A DNA stretch of 64,000 nucleotides from positions 413,495 to 477,494 of the forward strand of contig NZ_MYFN02000002.1 in the NCBI RefSeq assembly GCF_004514425.2, given 5' to 3'. Numbering within the stretch: position 1 is the first letter of the stretch; every line of letters begins with the position of its first letter. The stretch comes from Shinella sumterensis. Lineage in GTDB: Bacteria > Pseudomonadota > Alphaproteobacteria > Rhizobiales > Rhizobiaceae. The position numbers and the translations under genes were made by a program. Under the pieces are notes generated by a model that was not told where the DNA came from, did not search any database, and was given only the letters and a program-made list of their open reading frames with translations. This document shows, piece after piece, positions 9,732 through 17,766 of this stretch.

Positions 9732-10163
9732 TCAGTCGTCGTCGCGGCGGGATTTCGGAGCGAGCATGAAACCGAGCGCGAGTGCGATGGCCGTCGCGGC
9801 GAAGGGTTTGCGTGTCGCCATGGTGGCGGCAGCCGCCATGAGGTCACGGCGTGCGGCGAGCTGTTGCCGGCGCAGGCGGCGCAGTTCCCGCTCGCGCTTG
9901 TTGCGGGCGGCGACGATGCCGAGAATGATCAGCGCCAGGACAAGAAAGCCGCCCGCCAGTCCGAACAGGGCAGGGCCGGCGCCGTAATGCCGCGCAAGCA
10001 GGATGGCAGCGCCGACGATCGTCAGGACATAGGCAGTCAGCAGAAGCAGCCCGATCACAAGGCCGGCGATTGCACTTCGCTTGGCGATGTCCACGGTCTC
10101 GTCGACCCGGTCGGTGACGCGGCTGACGAGATTTTGGACGAGAACAGCCCCCAGTGACAGCAT
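9732..10163 (-). CDS. Small membrane protein of the phage-holin-like (DUF1469-type) family
   Basis: A 143-residue protein with two adjacent membrane helices (about residues 31-55 and 62-85) joined by a short loop. A basic, coiled segment (NKRERELRRLRRQQLAARR) follows, then a third short hydrophobic stretch near the C terminus. Databases call relatives holin superfamily III, but they are chromosomal and usually pair with DUF883 proteins, as here. The gene is downstream of the DUF883 gene on the same strand, separated by a GC-rich hairpin, and may share its EcfG promoter. Function is unknown; a role in envelope stress is an inference. Confidence 0.7.
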   Translation of the reverse strand: MLSLGAVLVQNLVSRVTDRVDETVDIAKRSAIAGLVIGLLLLTAYVLTIVGAAILLARHYGAGPALFGLAGGFLVLALIILGIVAARNKRERELRRLRRQQLAARRDLMAAAATMATRKPFAATAIALALGFMLAPKSRRDDD

Positions 10164-10190
10164 GCTTTTGCGCTCCGCAAACTAACAAGG

Positions 10191-10214
10191 CGGGGAAGCC
10201 GCGCGGCCTCCCCG
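10191..10214 (-). terminator. GC-rich intercistronic hairpin
   Basis: CGGGGA and TCCCCG flank an inner GCCG/CGGC stem between the DUF883 and holin-like genes. There is only a weak T-run on the minus strand, so it probably attenuates or stabilises the transcript rather than ending it fully. Confidence 0.45.
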
Positions 10215-10231
10215 TTGAAAGACGTGTTCGA

Positions 10232-10630
10232 TCAGCGGCGCAGCAGGCCGGCCAGCAGGAAACCGGCGGCAGCAGCGATGCCGAGGGTCGCCAGCGGATG
10301 CTCCCGCACGGCTTCGCGTGCCTTGCGGCCGGAATCCTGGTAGCGGGACTGGAATTCCGCCAGAATATCCTCGCCGGCGGCGATCATGTCGCGGATATCG
10401 GTGTCTGCGCGGTTCTTCAGGCCGCGAACGGTATCGCGCGCATCCGCCTTGGCGGCGCGCGCCTTTTTGCGAATGCTGCTCGCGCCGCTTGCGGCATCGT
10501 CGGCCATGCTGCGGGCCAGCGCGGCGAGCTCTTCGCGCAGTTCGGCAATCTGGTCTTCGACGGCGCTTGCCTTGTCGTTCAGATCTTCGCGGATGCTCTT
10601 CTTGCGCGATGAAAACATTCCGTTGGCCAT
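10232..10630 (-). CDS. DUF883 / ElaB-YqjD family protein
   Basis: A 132-residue protein. A long charged helix (about residues 10-105, many Ala/Glu/Lys/Arg) precedes a single C-terminal membrane anchor (ATLGIAAAAGFLLAGLLRR). E. coli relatives YqjD and ElaB are tail-anchored, bind ribosomes and are made in stationary phase under stress sigma control. The ATG at 10630 has an AAGGAGAAA ribosome binding site. A longer frame upstream runs over the promoter and is rejected. A perfect EcfG promoter lies upstream, so it should belong to the general stress regulon. Confidence 0.87.
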   Translation of the reverse strand: MANGMFSSRKKSIREDLNDKASAVEDQIAELREELAALARSMADDAASGASSIRKKARAAKADARDTVRGLKNRADTDIRDMIAAGEDILAEFQSRYQDSGRKAREAVREHPLATLGIAAAAGFLLAGLLRR

Positions 10631-10714
10631 ACCGTTTCTCCTTTTCCGGACGCCTGCGTCAGGCGCGTGCGATACGCGCTCCACCCCCTTGGCGGAACGG
10701 TTTTCCGGCAACTT

Positions 10715-10739
10715 AACGTGGCAGGCGCAAAAAGGTTCC
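10715..10739 (-). promoter_or_regulatory. EcfG-type promoter of the DUF883 gene
   Basis: On the minus strand GGAAC (10739-10735) and CGTT (10718-10715) are 16 bases apart, matching the EcfG consensus fully. It is about 85 bases before the start of the DUF883 gene. Confidence 0.85.
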
Positions 10740-10745
10740 GAGAAA

Positions 10746-11534
10746 TCAGTACGAGGCGGTGTGCGGAAGGACAAAAGGCACGCCCGGACCGGGCACGCCG
10801 TTGATGCGCATGCGGCAGCCGAAAACCGCTTCCATGGCATCGTCCGTCATGACGTCGGCCGGGCGGCCGGCATGGGCGACGCTGCCGTTCTTCATCATCA
10901 CCATGTGATCGGCGAACATCGCCGTCAGGTTGAGGTCGTGCATGACCGCGATCACGCCGCCGCCGCCCTCGCAATAGCGCCGGGCCAGCTGCATGATGGT
11001 GAGCTGGTGGCGGATATCGAGCGCGGAAACGGGCTCGTCGAGCATGAGGAAGCAGGGCTCGCCGTCGAGCACCGGCTCCCAGATCTGCGAGAGCACGCGG
11101 GCCACCTGCACGCGCTGCTGTTCGCCGCCGGAAAGCTCCTGGTAGAAGCGGCCGGCAAAACCGCCGAGATCGACCGCGGCGAGCGCTTCGGACGTGATGG
11201 CGTCGATGCGCTCGGCATGGCGGTTGGGGCCGACGGTGAGGCCGAGACGCACGATCTCCCGCACCGTGAAGGGGAAGGCGATGGCTGCGGCCTGCGGCAG
11301 CACGGCGCGCTTGACGGCAAGCTGCCACGGCTCGAGCGCGCGGATATCGTGGCCGTTCAGGGTGATCTCGCCCTTGCTGGGCAGTTCACCCGCAATGGCT
11401 TTCATGGTGGTCGTCTTGCCGGAGCCGTTGGGGCCGACGATTGCGGTGATCTCGCCGGCTTTCGCGGTCAGCGAAACGCTGTGCACGATGGTCTTGCCGG
11501 AGAGGCTGACCGTCAGGTTTCTGGCGTCGATCAT
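10746..11534 (-). CDS. hmuV: Hemin ABC transporter ATP-binding protein HmuV
   Basis: A 262-residue ATPase of the FecE/BtuD class that drives heme import from the periplasm. Motifs are Walker A VGPNGSGKTTT (about residues 33-43), signature LSGGEQQRVQVA, Walker B CFLMLDEPVSALD and switch histidine VMHDLN. It is the last gene of hmuSTUV and starts five bases after the permease ends. The EcfG promoter of the DUF883 gene lies just beyond its stop. Confidence 0.93.
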   Translation of the reverse strand: MIDARNLTVSLSGKTIVHSVSLTAKAGEITAIVGPNGSGKTTTMKAIAGELPSKGEITLNGHDIRALEPWQLAVKRAVLPQAAAIAFPFTVREIVRLGLTVGPNRHAERIDAITSEALAAVDLGGFAGRFYQELSGGEQQRVQVARVLSQIWEPVLDGEPCFLMLDEPVSALDIRHQLTIMQLARRYCEGGGGVIAVMHDLNLTAMFADHMVMMKNGSVAHAGRPADVMTDDAMEAVFGCRMRINGVPGPGVPFVLPHTASY

Positions 11535-11539
11535 GTATC

Positions 11540-12658
11540 CTACCAGCCGTTGCGTCCGCGATGGCGCAGCAGCACCCAGAGGAAGAAGGGTGCGCCGGCG
11601 AGCGCGGTGATGATGCCGATCGGCACTTCGGCCGGCGCGACGATGGTGCGCGCCAGCATATCGGCGCCGAGCAGCAGGACGCCGCCCAGCAGGGCTGACG
11701 CCGGCAGGAGATAGCGGTGATCGGGGCCGATGACGAGGCGCAGCAGATGCGGCACCACGATGCCGACGAAACCGATGCCGCCGCTGACGGCGACCGATGC
11801 TCCGACCGCGCCGGCAACGGCGACGATGGCGGTGTATTTAAGCCGCTGGACCTTCACACCCATGTGGAAGGCGGCGGCCTCGCCGAGCGTGATGGCGTTG
11901 AGCCCGCGTGACAGGAAGGGCACGACGACGAGGGCGAGCAGGATGATCGGCGCCGCGGCGGCGACCTTCGTCCAGGTCATGCCGGAAAGCGAGCCCAGGC
12001 CCCAGAAGGTGATGTCGCGCAGCTGCTTGTCATCGGCCATGTAGATGAGGATGCCGGTGACGGCGCCGGCCAGCGCGGAAATGGCGATGCCGGCGAGCAG
12101 CATCGTGGCGACCGACGTCTGGCCGCCGCGCGTGGCGATGCGATAGAGCAGCAGCGTCGTCAGGAGACCGCCGACAAAGGCAGCCGCCGGCAAGGTGAAG
12201 GCGCCGAGCGAGGCCATGAGGCCGGCGGGCACGCTGGCGCCGAGCACGATCATCAGGACCGCGCCCAGGGCGGAACCGGAGGATATGCCGACCAGGCCGG
12301 GATCGGCGAGCGGGTTGCGGAAGAGCCCCTGCATGACGGCGCCGGACATGGCGAGCGCCGCACCGATCAGGAAGCCGAGCAGCGCACGCGGCATGCGGAT
12401 ATCGAGCACGATGATGCGGTCGCGCATGCTCAGCACGGTATCTTCGGTGCCGCCGAGCAGTGCGCCGATGACGCGCAGCGCGGATGCATCGGACGCGCCC
12501 GTCGCGATGGAGAGCGCGAGCGCGATCAGGGACAGCCCGACGAGGACGACCAGCGTCAGGCGGGCGACCGCGCTCCTGTCGCCTTCGGCGCGGGGCCGCG
12601 CGGTGCGCATCAGGCGGGAACCGTGCGCAGAATTGCGCAAGGCATCATTGAGAGACAT
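11540..12658 (-). CDS. hmuU: Hemin ABC transporter permease HmuU
   Basis: A 372-residue FecCD/BtuC-family permease with about ten membrane segments. A charged N-terminal tail precedes the first segment near residue 30. The family features GSALGAVLMIVLGAS and GGIGFVGIVVPHLLR are present. It moves heme across the inner membrane with HmuT and HmuV. Its start overlaps the end of hmuT by 14 bases, which suggests translational coupling. Confidence 0.93.
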   Translation of the reverse strand: MSLNDALRNSAHGSRLMRTARPRAEGDRSAVARLTLVVLVGLSLIALALSIATGASDASALRVIGALLGGTEDTVLSMRDRIIVLDIRMPRALLGFLIGAALAMSGAVMQGLFRNPLADPGLVGISSGSALGAVLMIVLGASVPAGLMASLGAFTLPAAAFVGGLLTTLLLYRIATRGGQTSVATMLLAGIAISALAGAVTGILIYMADDKQLRDITFWGLGSLSGMTWTKVAAAAPIILLALVVVPFLSRGLNAITLGEAAAFHMGVKVQRLKYTAIVAVAGAVGASVAVSGGIGFVGIVVPHLLRLVIGPDHRYLLPASALLGGVLLLGADMLARTIVAPAEVPIGIITALAGAPFFLWVLLRHRGRNGW

Positions 12659-13595
12659 TGCCGGTCTTGCCGTACAGTGCTTTGTTGAGGTCGCGGATGG
12701 CGGAAGCGGTGCGCGGACCGAAGCCGAGCAGGTGCAGACCGTCCATGCGCAGGATCGCCTTGTTCGCGGCGGCCGGCGTCAGCGAGATCGCCGGATGCTT
12801 CAGGACCTCCTCGTCGCTCGATCCGTGGCCCGGACGATCCATCAGCATGATGACATCCGGCTTGGCGTTGACGACGGCCTCGTCGGTCAGCGGCTTGTAG
12901 CCTTCGAAAGCGCCGTCCGTTGCATTGATGCCGCCCGACAGGCCGATGATGCCGTCCGCTGCCGTGTGGCCGCCGGCCGCCATGACCTTGCCGTTCTGGA
13001 AGCTCAGGACGAAGAGGACGCGCTTGCGCTCGCTTTCCGGCCGCTTGGCGGCTTCGGCGATGGCGGCATCCAGATCGGCGCCGACCTTTTCTTCCAGCGC
13101 CTTCGCCTTTTCCGGCACGCCGAGGAAGGTGCCGACGATATCGATCTTCTTCAGGATGGCCGCACGGTCGAAGCCTTCCGGAACCGTTTCGAAGGGAATG
13201 CCGCTGCTCTTCAGCACCGCCAGCGCATCGGCGGGACCGCTGCCTTCGATGGCGAGGATGGCGGTCGGGTTGACGGCCATCACGCCTTCGGGCGAAAGCG
13301 CGCGCATATAGCCGACATCGGGCAGCTTCATGGCTTCCCTGGGATACATGCTGGTGGAATCGCGCGCCACGAGGCGGCCTTCTTCGCCCAGCGCATAAAT
13401 GATCTCGGTGAGCGCACCGCCGATCACCACCACCTTGGAGGTGTCGACCTGCTGCATCTCCTGGGCGACCGCCTGGCGGACGAAGCCTTGCGAGCCCGCC
13501 GTCGACAAGGGCAGAAGCAGCGGGGCGGACAGCGCGAAGACGGTCAGGGCCACTTCCCAGGGGCGGGCGCGGCGGAAGTCGAAGCTCTTGCTCAT
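12645..13595 (-). CDS. hmuT: Periplasmic hemin-binding protein HmuT
   Basis: A 316-residue class III (helical-backbone) substrate-binding protein. An N-terminal signal sequence with a hydrophobic core at about residues 15-33 should export it. The mature part shows family elements VVVIGGALTEIIYALGEEGRLVARDSTSMYP-like near its start and NPTAILAIEGSGP in the middle, typical of heme binders. It delivers heme taken up through a TonB-dependent receptor to HmuUV. No receptor gene lies in this window. Confidence 0.92.
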   Translation of the reverse strand: MSKSFDFRRARPWEVALTVFALSAPLLLPLSTAGSQGFVRQAVAQEMQQVDTSKVVVIGGALTEIIYALGEEGRLVARDSTSMYPREAMKLPDVGYMRALSPEGVMAVNPTAILAIEGSGPADALAVLKSSGIPFETVPEGFDRAAILKKIDIVGTFLGVPEKAKALEEKVGADLDAAIAEAAKRPESERKRVLFVLSFQNGKVMAAGGHTAADGIIGLSGGINATDGAFEGYKPLTDEAVVNAKPDVIMLMDRPGHGSSDEEVLKHPAISLTPAAANKAILRMDGLHLLGFGPRTASAIRDLNKALYGKTGNVSQ

Positions 13596-13634
13596 GGTCT
13601 TATCCTCGGGTGGTGATCCTGCGGCGAAAGGTCC

Positions 13635-14681
13635 TCAGGCGGCGGCGCTGTCGGGGCGCGGCAGGCTTTCGAGAATCTCGCGCCAGGCGGCGCGCTCCGT
13701 CATGCCTTCCTTCCGCTTGCCGAAGAACTGCACGATCATTTCGCCGCTGGCATCGTAGGCCTCGAGCGACGTGACATGGCCGTCGCTGGTCGGCTTGCGC
13801 ACGACCCAGCATTCGGCGACGTGATCGGTGCGCAGGTGCATGTGGAAGGTCGGATCCATGACGTTGATCCAAGGGCCCATCGGCTGGATGTTGTGGACGG
13901 GGCCGGTGTGGATCTGGATCGTGCCATGGTTGCCGACGAAGCACATGATATCGGCGCCCCGTTCGGCGGAGGCATGCAACAGGGCGCTCACGGCATCGGC
14001 GCGCACTTCATGGGCGAAGTCTTCACCAACGCTGCGGACGGCATCCTGACGGGCGATCTTGAGCTTGCGCAACATGCCGAAGAACTGGTGCGTATCCGTC
14101 ATCGCGCTCCAGTTTTCGCGCAGCGCCTCCACGTCGACCGGGCCGGTCTCGACGGTCTTTTCCGAGATGACCTCGACGAATTCCTGCGACTGGTCGTCCA
14201 GGCGGAAGTCGGCGACGATCGCCTCATAGGCATCGAGGTTGGAAGCCGGGCGCAGATGCACCTTGTGGACCGCATCGCCGGCCTTGTCGAAGAACTGGAG
14301 GCTGCGGCGAACCTGGTCGCCGTCGGTCTTCGTCACGGCGAAGCCATGCGCCCAGGTGCCGGGGAAGATGCGCAGGTCGATGTTCTCGCCGAGCACGATG
14401 GAGGCATGCTTGCCGGTGTTGATCTTCTCGAAGACGCCGATCTTTTCGTGCACCACGCTCTCGTTGCGGGTCAGCGCCAAGACCTCGCCCAGCGCTTCGG
14501 AGCGCTCCAGGAAGCGGTTGGCGTCGCCATCGATGCGCACGGCCGTCAGCCCGACTTCCGCCGCCACGAGCGCCGCTTCCGAAATGCCGAGCTGGGCGGC
14601 GATGTCGCGCTCGCGCATCTTGGGATTTTCGGCGCGGAAGGCGCGGATTTCAGCAGGGGTCGGTCGGGTCGTATCGGTCAT
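13635..14681 (-). CDS. hmuS: Hemin-degrading / heme-trafficking factor HmuS
   Basis: A 348-residue cytoplasmic protein of the HemS/ChuX/HmuS family, built from two similar halves. It receives heme from HmuUV and releases iron or hands heme on. The start at 14681 gives the usual N terminus (MTDTTRPTPAEIRAFRAENP). A longer frame reaching 14807 runs through the promoter and is rejected. It is the first gene of the operon. A RirA-type operator lies about 110 bases upstream. Neither a TonB-dependent heme receptor nor the small regulator HmuP is visible next to it. Confidence 0.92.
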   Translation of the reverse strand: MTDTTRPTPAEIRAFRAENPKMRERDIAAQLGISEAALVAAEVGLTAVRIDGDANRFLERSEALGEVLALTRNESVVHEKIGVFEKINTGKHASIVLGENIDLRIFPGTWAHGFAVTKTDGDQVRRSLQFFDKAGDAVHKVHLRPASNLDAYEAIVADFRLDDQSQEFVEVISEKTVETGPVDVEALRENWSAMTDTHQFFGMLRKLKIARQDAVRSVGEDFAHEVRADAVSALLHASAERGADIMCFVGNHGTIQIHTGPVHNIQPMGPWINVMDPTFHMHLRTDHVAECWVVRKPTSDGHVTSLEAYDASGEMIVQFFGKRKEGMTERAAWREILESLPRPDSAAA

Positions 14682-14791
14682 TGGGCGCGGCCTTCGTCGA
14701 TATGTGTGTTGCAATTTCTTGGGCCTGCTTTTTTCCCGGGATTTTTCTCGGTGCAGCAGGGGTTTGACAGGAATTCTGGTGTTTACTATCT

Positions 14792-14806
14792 TGACTTGCT
14801 TACTCA
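14792..14806. promoter_or_regulatory. Candidate RirA iron-responsive operator (IRO box)
   Basis: TGA (14792-14794), nine bases, TCA (14804-14806). This matches the TGA-N9-TCA core proposed for rhizobial RirA targets. It lies in an AT-rich stretch between divergent hmuS and the periplasmic protein/tonB genes and could control both sides. Confidence 0.55.
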
Positions 14807-14915
14807 TATTTATCTATTGACGCAATACCAGTCTCAAGAAGTCATGTTAATTGTTCGGGCTGGTGGAAATGGCGATGGCCGCGCGAGCCGGCCGACAAGG
14901 AAGCAGGCGAGACCC

Positions 14916-15347
14916 ATGATCCGACGCACCCTTCTGATTTCCGCGATGCTGTCCGCTGCCGCCGTCACCGGTGCCGCAGCCCAGGAGGCCGCAACAGCCA
15001 AGGGGCTGGATATCGAGTTGAACGCGCTGGCCGCATCGCAGAAGGGCTGCCTCTTCACCTTCGTCGCCGGCAACGGATTTGCACAGAACGTTTCGAAGGT
15101 GTCGTTCGAATTCGTGATCTTCAATGACAAGGGCACGGTGGAGCGCCTTGCGCTGCTCGACTTCCGTGACCTGCCGGCCGGCAAGTCCAAGGTGCGCCAG
15201 TTCGACGTGCCGGGCATCAAGTGCGAGACGGTGAAGAACCTGCTGGTCAACGACGCCCCGGTCTGCGAGGGCGAAGGGCTTGATAAGGGCCGCTGCATGG
15301 ATGGCATTGTCACGCGCAGCAAGGCGCCTGCCGGTCTCGACGGTTGA
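14916..15347 (+). CDS. Exported protein of unknown function in the heme/TonB cluster
   Basis: A 143-residue protein that I do not recognise as a named family. Residues 1-23 form a clear signal peptide (MIRRTLLISAMLSAAAVTGAAAQ). The mature domain has four cysteines (in QKGCLF, GIKCET, APVCEG and KGRCMD), enough for two disulfides, and a beta-rich pattern. A frame extends far upstream but the signal peptide fixes the ATG at 14916. It is 72 bases before tonB and divergent from hmuS, so a part in periplasmic heme or iron handling, or in TonB function, is plausible. Confidence 0.75.
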   Translation: MIRRTLLISAMLSAAAVTGAAAQEAATAKGLDIELNALAASQKGCLFTFVAGNGFAQNVSKVSFEFVIFNDKGTVERLALLDFRDLPAGKSKVRQFDVPGIKCETVKNLLVNDAPVCEGEGLDKGRCMDGIVTRSKAPAGLDG

Positions 15348-15419
15348 GCCGAAGGTATTGAGGCGAGTGCGCGGTGCATGACGCGTCGCGATGCGTGAAA
15401 CGGAAATACGGGTGACGTG

Positions 15420-16313
15420 ATGGCTGGAAGCAAGTGGCTCTGGGGCGGTGCGGGCATTCTTTCCCTGCTTGCTCACGCGGGCGCGGCTGCAATCCTCACC
15501 ATGGCGCCGCAACCGCCGGAGGAAGAGGCGCTGGTTGCCGGCGGCGTCGTCGCCGAGGTGGCGATGCTCGGCAATGGCGCATTCGAGGCGGTCGAATCGG
15601 GCAAGCCCGACGACACGATCACGCCCGAGACCATCCAGCCCGAGGTCACGGAGCCCGAGCGGCAGGAAGTGGCCGAGATCCAGCCGACGGAAGTCACGCC
15701 CGATACAAGCGAGATCGCGCCCGTCGAGCCGATCGTTTCCCAGCCGGTCGAGGAAATGATCGTTCCCTCAGCGGAGGTCGAGATCGCGGCCGTGCCGATT
15801 CCGGAGATCAAGCCGGAAATCGAGCCCGAGCGCGAGATCAAGCCGGTTCCCGAGGTTAAGAAGGAAAAGCCGGCCAAGAAGGTGGAGCGCAAGAAGCCCA
15901 AGCAGAAGGTCGTGCGCAAGGCCGGCGAGGACGGCAAGGCCCGGGAAAATGCGACCCGTGGCGAGGTGGATGGTTCCGCCGATGTGACGGCGGGCGCTGT
16001 CGGCGGCCAGAAGAAGGGCAACTCGTCGATGGCCGGCAACGCCGCCGTCAGCAACTATCCCGGCAAGGTGCGCAGCAAGATCAACCGCGCCAAGCGACGC
16101 GTGTCGGGCGGTGATCGCGGTAGCGTCGTGGTGAGCTTCACCGTGGGGGCCGGCGGTCAGGCGAGCGGCGTCAGGGTTGCGCGCAGTTCCGGCAGCGGCG
16201 CGCTGGACAATGCGGCCGTGGAGGCCGTGATGCGTGCTGCTCCCTTCGCGAAGATTCCCGAGGCGGCCGGGCGTTCGTCCTGGGCGTTTACGGTCCCGAT
16301 CGTCTTCAACTGA
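15420..16313 (+). CDS. tonB: Energy transducer TonB
   Basis: A 297-residue TonB-family protein that couples the inner-membrane proton gradient to outer-membrane receptors. One N-terminal membrane anchor (about residues 7-25) is followed by a long Pro/Glu/Val-rich and then Lys-rich periplasmic spacer (about 40-170). The C-terminal TonB domain (about 215-297) contains GSVVVSFTVGAGGQ and ends in FTVPIVFN. No exbB/exbD is adjacent. Its place beside hmu suggests it serves heme receptors. Confidence 0.88.
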   Translation: MAGSKWLWGGAGILSLLAHAGAAAILTMAPQPPEEEALVAGGVVAEVAMLGNGAFEAVESGKPDDTITPETIQPEVTEPERQEVAEIQPTEVTPDTSEIAPVEPIVSQPVEEMIVPSAEVEIAAVPIPEIKPEIEPEREIKPVPEVKKEKPAKKVERKKPKQKVVRKAGEDGKARENATRGEVDGSADVTAGAVGGQKKGNSSMAGNAAVSNYPGKVRSKINRAKRRVSGGDRGSVVVSFTVGAGGQASGVRVARSSGSGALDNAAVEAVMRAAPFAKIPEAAGRSSWAFTVPIVFN

Positions 16314-16320
16314 CGCTGTT

Positions 16321-16353
16321 ATCCCGCCGTCCTGCGACAGGCGGGATTCTTTT
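16321..16353 (+). terminator. Intrinsic terminator after tonB
   Basis: ATCCCGCC (16321-16328) pairs with GGCGGGAT (16340-16347), followed by TCTTTT. An alternative inner stem CCTG/CAGG is also possible. Confidence 0.75.
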
Positions 16354-16465
16354 GCCAGAAAATATGAGTTTTATGGTCATGTTTATACTTTACTATGAAA
16401 ATCAAGTTTTGTAGGTTGCGTCCGACTGAGGCTCTGCAGCGGCAGAGTACCAAAGGGGATGTTGC

Positions 16466-17101
16466 ATGAACGGAATGACTGCGGGGCGTATGGAATCGAT
16501 CCTGAAGGCGAAGATTGCCGAGCGTGACCGGCGTATCGCCGACCTGGAACGCCAGTTGGCCGCGCTCAGGAAGCAGATGGCGGCAGCAGCGGACGCGGTT
16601 GCCCCGGCAGTGGTGGATGCCACGGTGCAGGCCGAGGTAAAGGCGCCGCATAGCGTGGAAGTGACCACCATCAAGCGCAGGACGGGTGAAGCGGAGAGGA
16701 AAGCCATGCGTGAGAAGAACAGGCAGAAGCATCAGGCCCGCCGGGACGTCGAGACCGACCAGAAGTCGGACGGCAAGGCCGAACTGAAGGGGCGCAGCTT
16801 CCTGTATGTCGGCGGCCGCGATTGCCAGGTTGCGCATCTCAGACAGATCGCAAGCTCCTACGGCGCCAACCTCATCCATCATGACGGCGGTCTGCGCGAG
16901 GCGGTTTCCCGCATCGACAATGTACTGCCCTCGGTCGACTGCGTGTTCTGCCCCATCGACTGTATCAGCCACGATGCCTGCATCCGCGTGAAGACGGGCT
17001 GCAAGAAGTGGGAGAAGGCCTTCGTGCCGCTGCGCAACGGCAGCAAATCCTCCTTCGAGCGCGCCTTGCAGAGCATGAGCCAGGGAGACAACGTGCAGTG
17101 A
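16466..17101 (+). CDS. DUF2325 domain protein
   Basis: A 211-residue protein. An N-terminal coiled coil (about residues 10-45) and a Lys/Arg-rich linker (about 70-105) precede the DUF2325 domain (about 112-200), which starts SFLYVGGRDCQVAHLRQ. The domain contains a cysteine cluster (DCVFCPIDC, then DAC and TGC), which could bind a metal, heme or a redox partner. The function is not known. The stop overlaps the GTG start of the next gene. The context between tonB and an IsdG-like monooxygenase suggests a role linked to heme or iron. Confidence 0.85.
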   Translation: MNGMTAGRMESILKAKIAERDRRIADLERQLAALRKQMAAAADAVAPAVVDATVQAEVKAPHSVEVTTIKRRTGEAERKAMREKNRQKHQARRDVETDQKSDGKAELKGRSFLYVGGRDCQVAHLRQIASSYGANLIHHDGGLREAVSRIDNVLPSVDCVFCPIDCISHDACIRVKTGCKKWEKAFVPLRNGSKSSFERALQSMSQGDNVQ

Positions 17102-17364
17102 GTGACGAGAGACCCGAGCCCTTCATGATGATCGGCCTTCACAAGCTCGCTGCCCAGAATGGCGACGGCCTCGTGCCGGAACTCTACGAATGGATGGCGA
17201 ACCGGGCGGAGATGCTTGAGAGCGACAATGTGACGGCGTTCCCCTTCCGGAATGTCCGTCCCGTCCGCGCAGCCGGTTTCGAGGGCCAACCTGGTCTTGA
17301 TGCGCGCAACGACAATGTCGTAGCTTTCCCCGTGCCGCATCGCCTGCGGCGGGAAAAGCACTGA
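17098..17364 (+). CDS. Small hypothetical protein, translationally coupled to DUF2325
   Basis: An 88-residue protein I cannot assign. The GTG start at 17098 overlaps the preceding TGA (GTGA). A longer frame from 17008 lies wholly inside DUF2325. It contains MMIGLHKLAAQNGDG near the start and two similar short motifs, NVTAFPF and NVVAFPV, separated by about 30 residues. No signal peptide or membrane segment. It sits 10 bases before the heme monooxygenase-like gene. Confidence 0.65.
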   Translation: MSDERPEPFMMIGLHKLAAQNGDGLVPELYEWMANRAEMLESDNVTAFPFRNVRPVRAAGFEGQPGLDARNDNVVAFPVPHRLRREKH

Positions 17365-17374
17365 GAGGTCCCGC

Positions 17375-17689
17375 ATGTTCGTCGCCATGAACCGCTTTCG
17401 CATCGCCGTCGGCCACGAGGAGGCTTTCGAGACTATCTGGAAGGGCCGAGAATCCAGCCTTGCCGAAATGCCCGGCTTCAAGACCTTTCACCTGTTGCGC
17501 GGCGATACCGATGCGGAGGAAGGTTATACGCTGTTTGCCTCTCATACCGTGTGGGCGAGCAAGGACGACTTTGTTGCCTGGACGAAATCGGAGAATTTCC
17601 GGCAGGCCCACAAGAACGCCGGTGACAACAGGGCCATGTATCTCGGCCCGCCGAAATTCGAAGGTTTCACCGCCGTCGTCGGCGCCTGA
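17375..17689 (+). CDS. IsdG-like heme-degrading monooxygenase (ABM fold; HmuQ/HmuD type)
   Basis: A 104-residue protein of the antibiotic-biosynthesis-monooxygenase fold. The three IsdG/IsdI catalytic positions are present: N6, W69 and H79, with the same ten-residue W-to-H spacing. Such enzymes open the heme ring without a classical oxygenase and release iron; the rhizobial relatives are HmuQ and HmuD. It is the third gene of a tight operon after DUF2325. With hmuS nearby, the strain would have two ways of handling imported heme. The assignment rests on the triad and the context. Confidence 0.8.
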   Translation: MFVAMNRFRIAVGHEEAFETIWKGRESSLAEMPGFKTFHLLRGDTDAEEGYTLFASHTVWASKDDFVAWTKSENFRQAHKNAGDNRAMYLGPPKFEGFTAVVGA

Positions 17690-17718
17690 GGTGACCTTTA
17701 TCAGCGTCAATTCACGAT

Positions 17719-17745
17719 GGCCCGGTGTTACGACGCCGGGCCTTT
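17719..17745 (+). terminator. Intrinsic terminator after the heme monooxygenase gene
   Basis: GGCCCGG (17719-17725) pairs with CCGGGCC (17736-17742), followed by TTT. There is no T-run on the minus strand. Confidence 0.7.
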
Positions 17746-17766
17746 CTCGTTGGCGGACGAGTGCTA

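Noticed and set aside
9732-10163. Holin-like gene as evidence of a prophage
   Set aside because: No lysis, capsid or integrase genes are nearby; the family is a chromosomal stress-associated membrane protein.
13635-14807. Longer hmuS with a start at 14807
   Set aside because: The extra 42 residues are translated promoter sequence including the iron operator; the ATG at 14681 gives the family N terminus.
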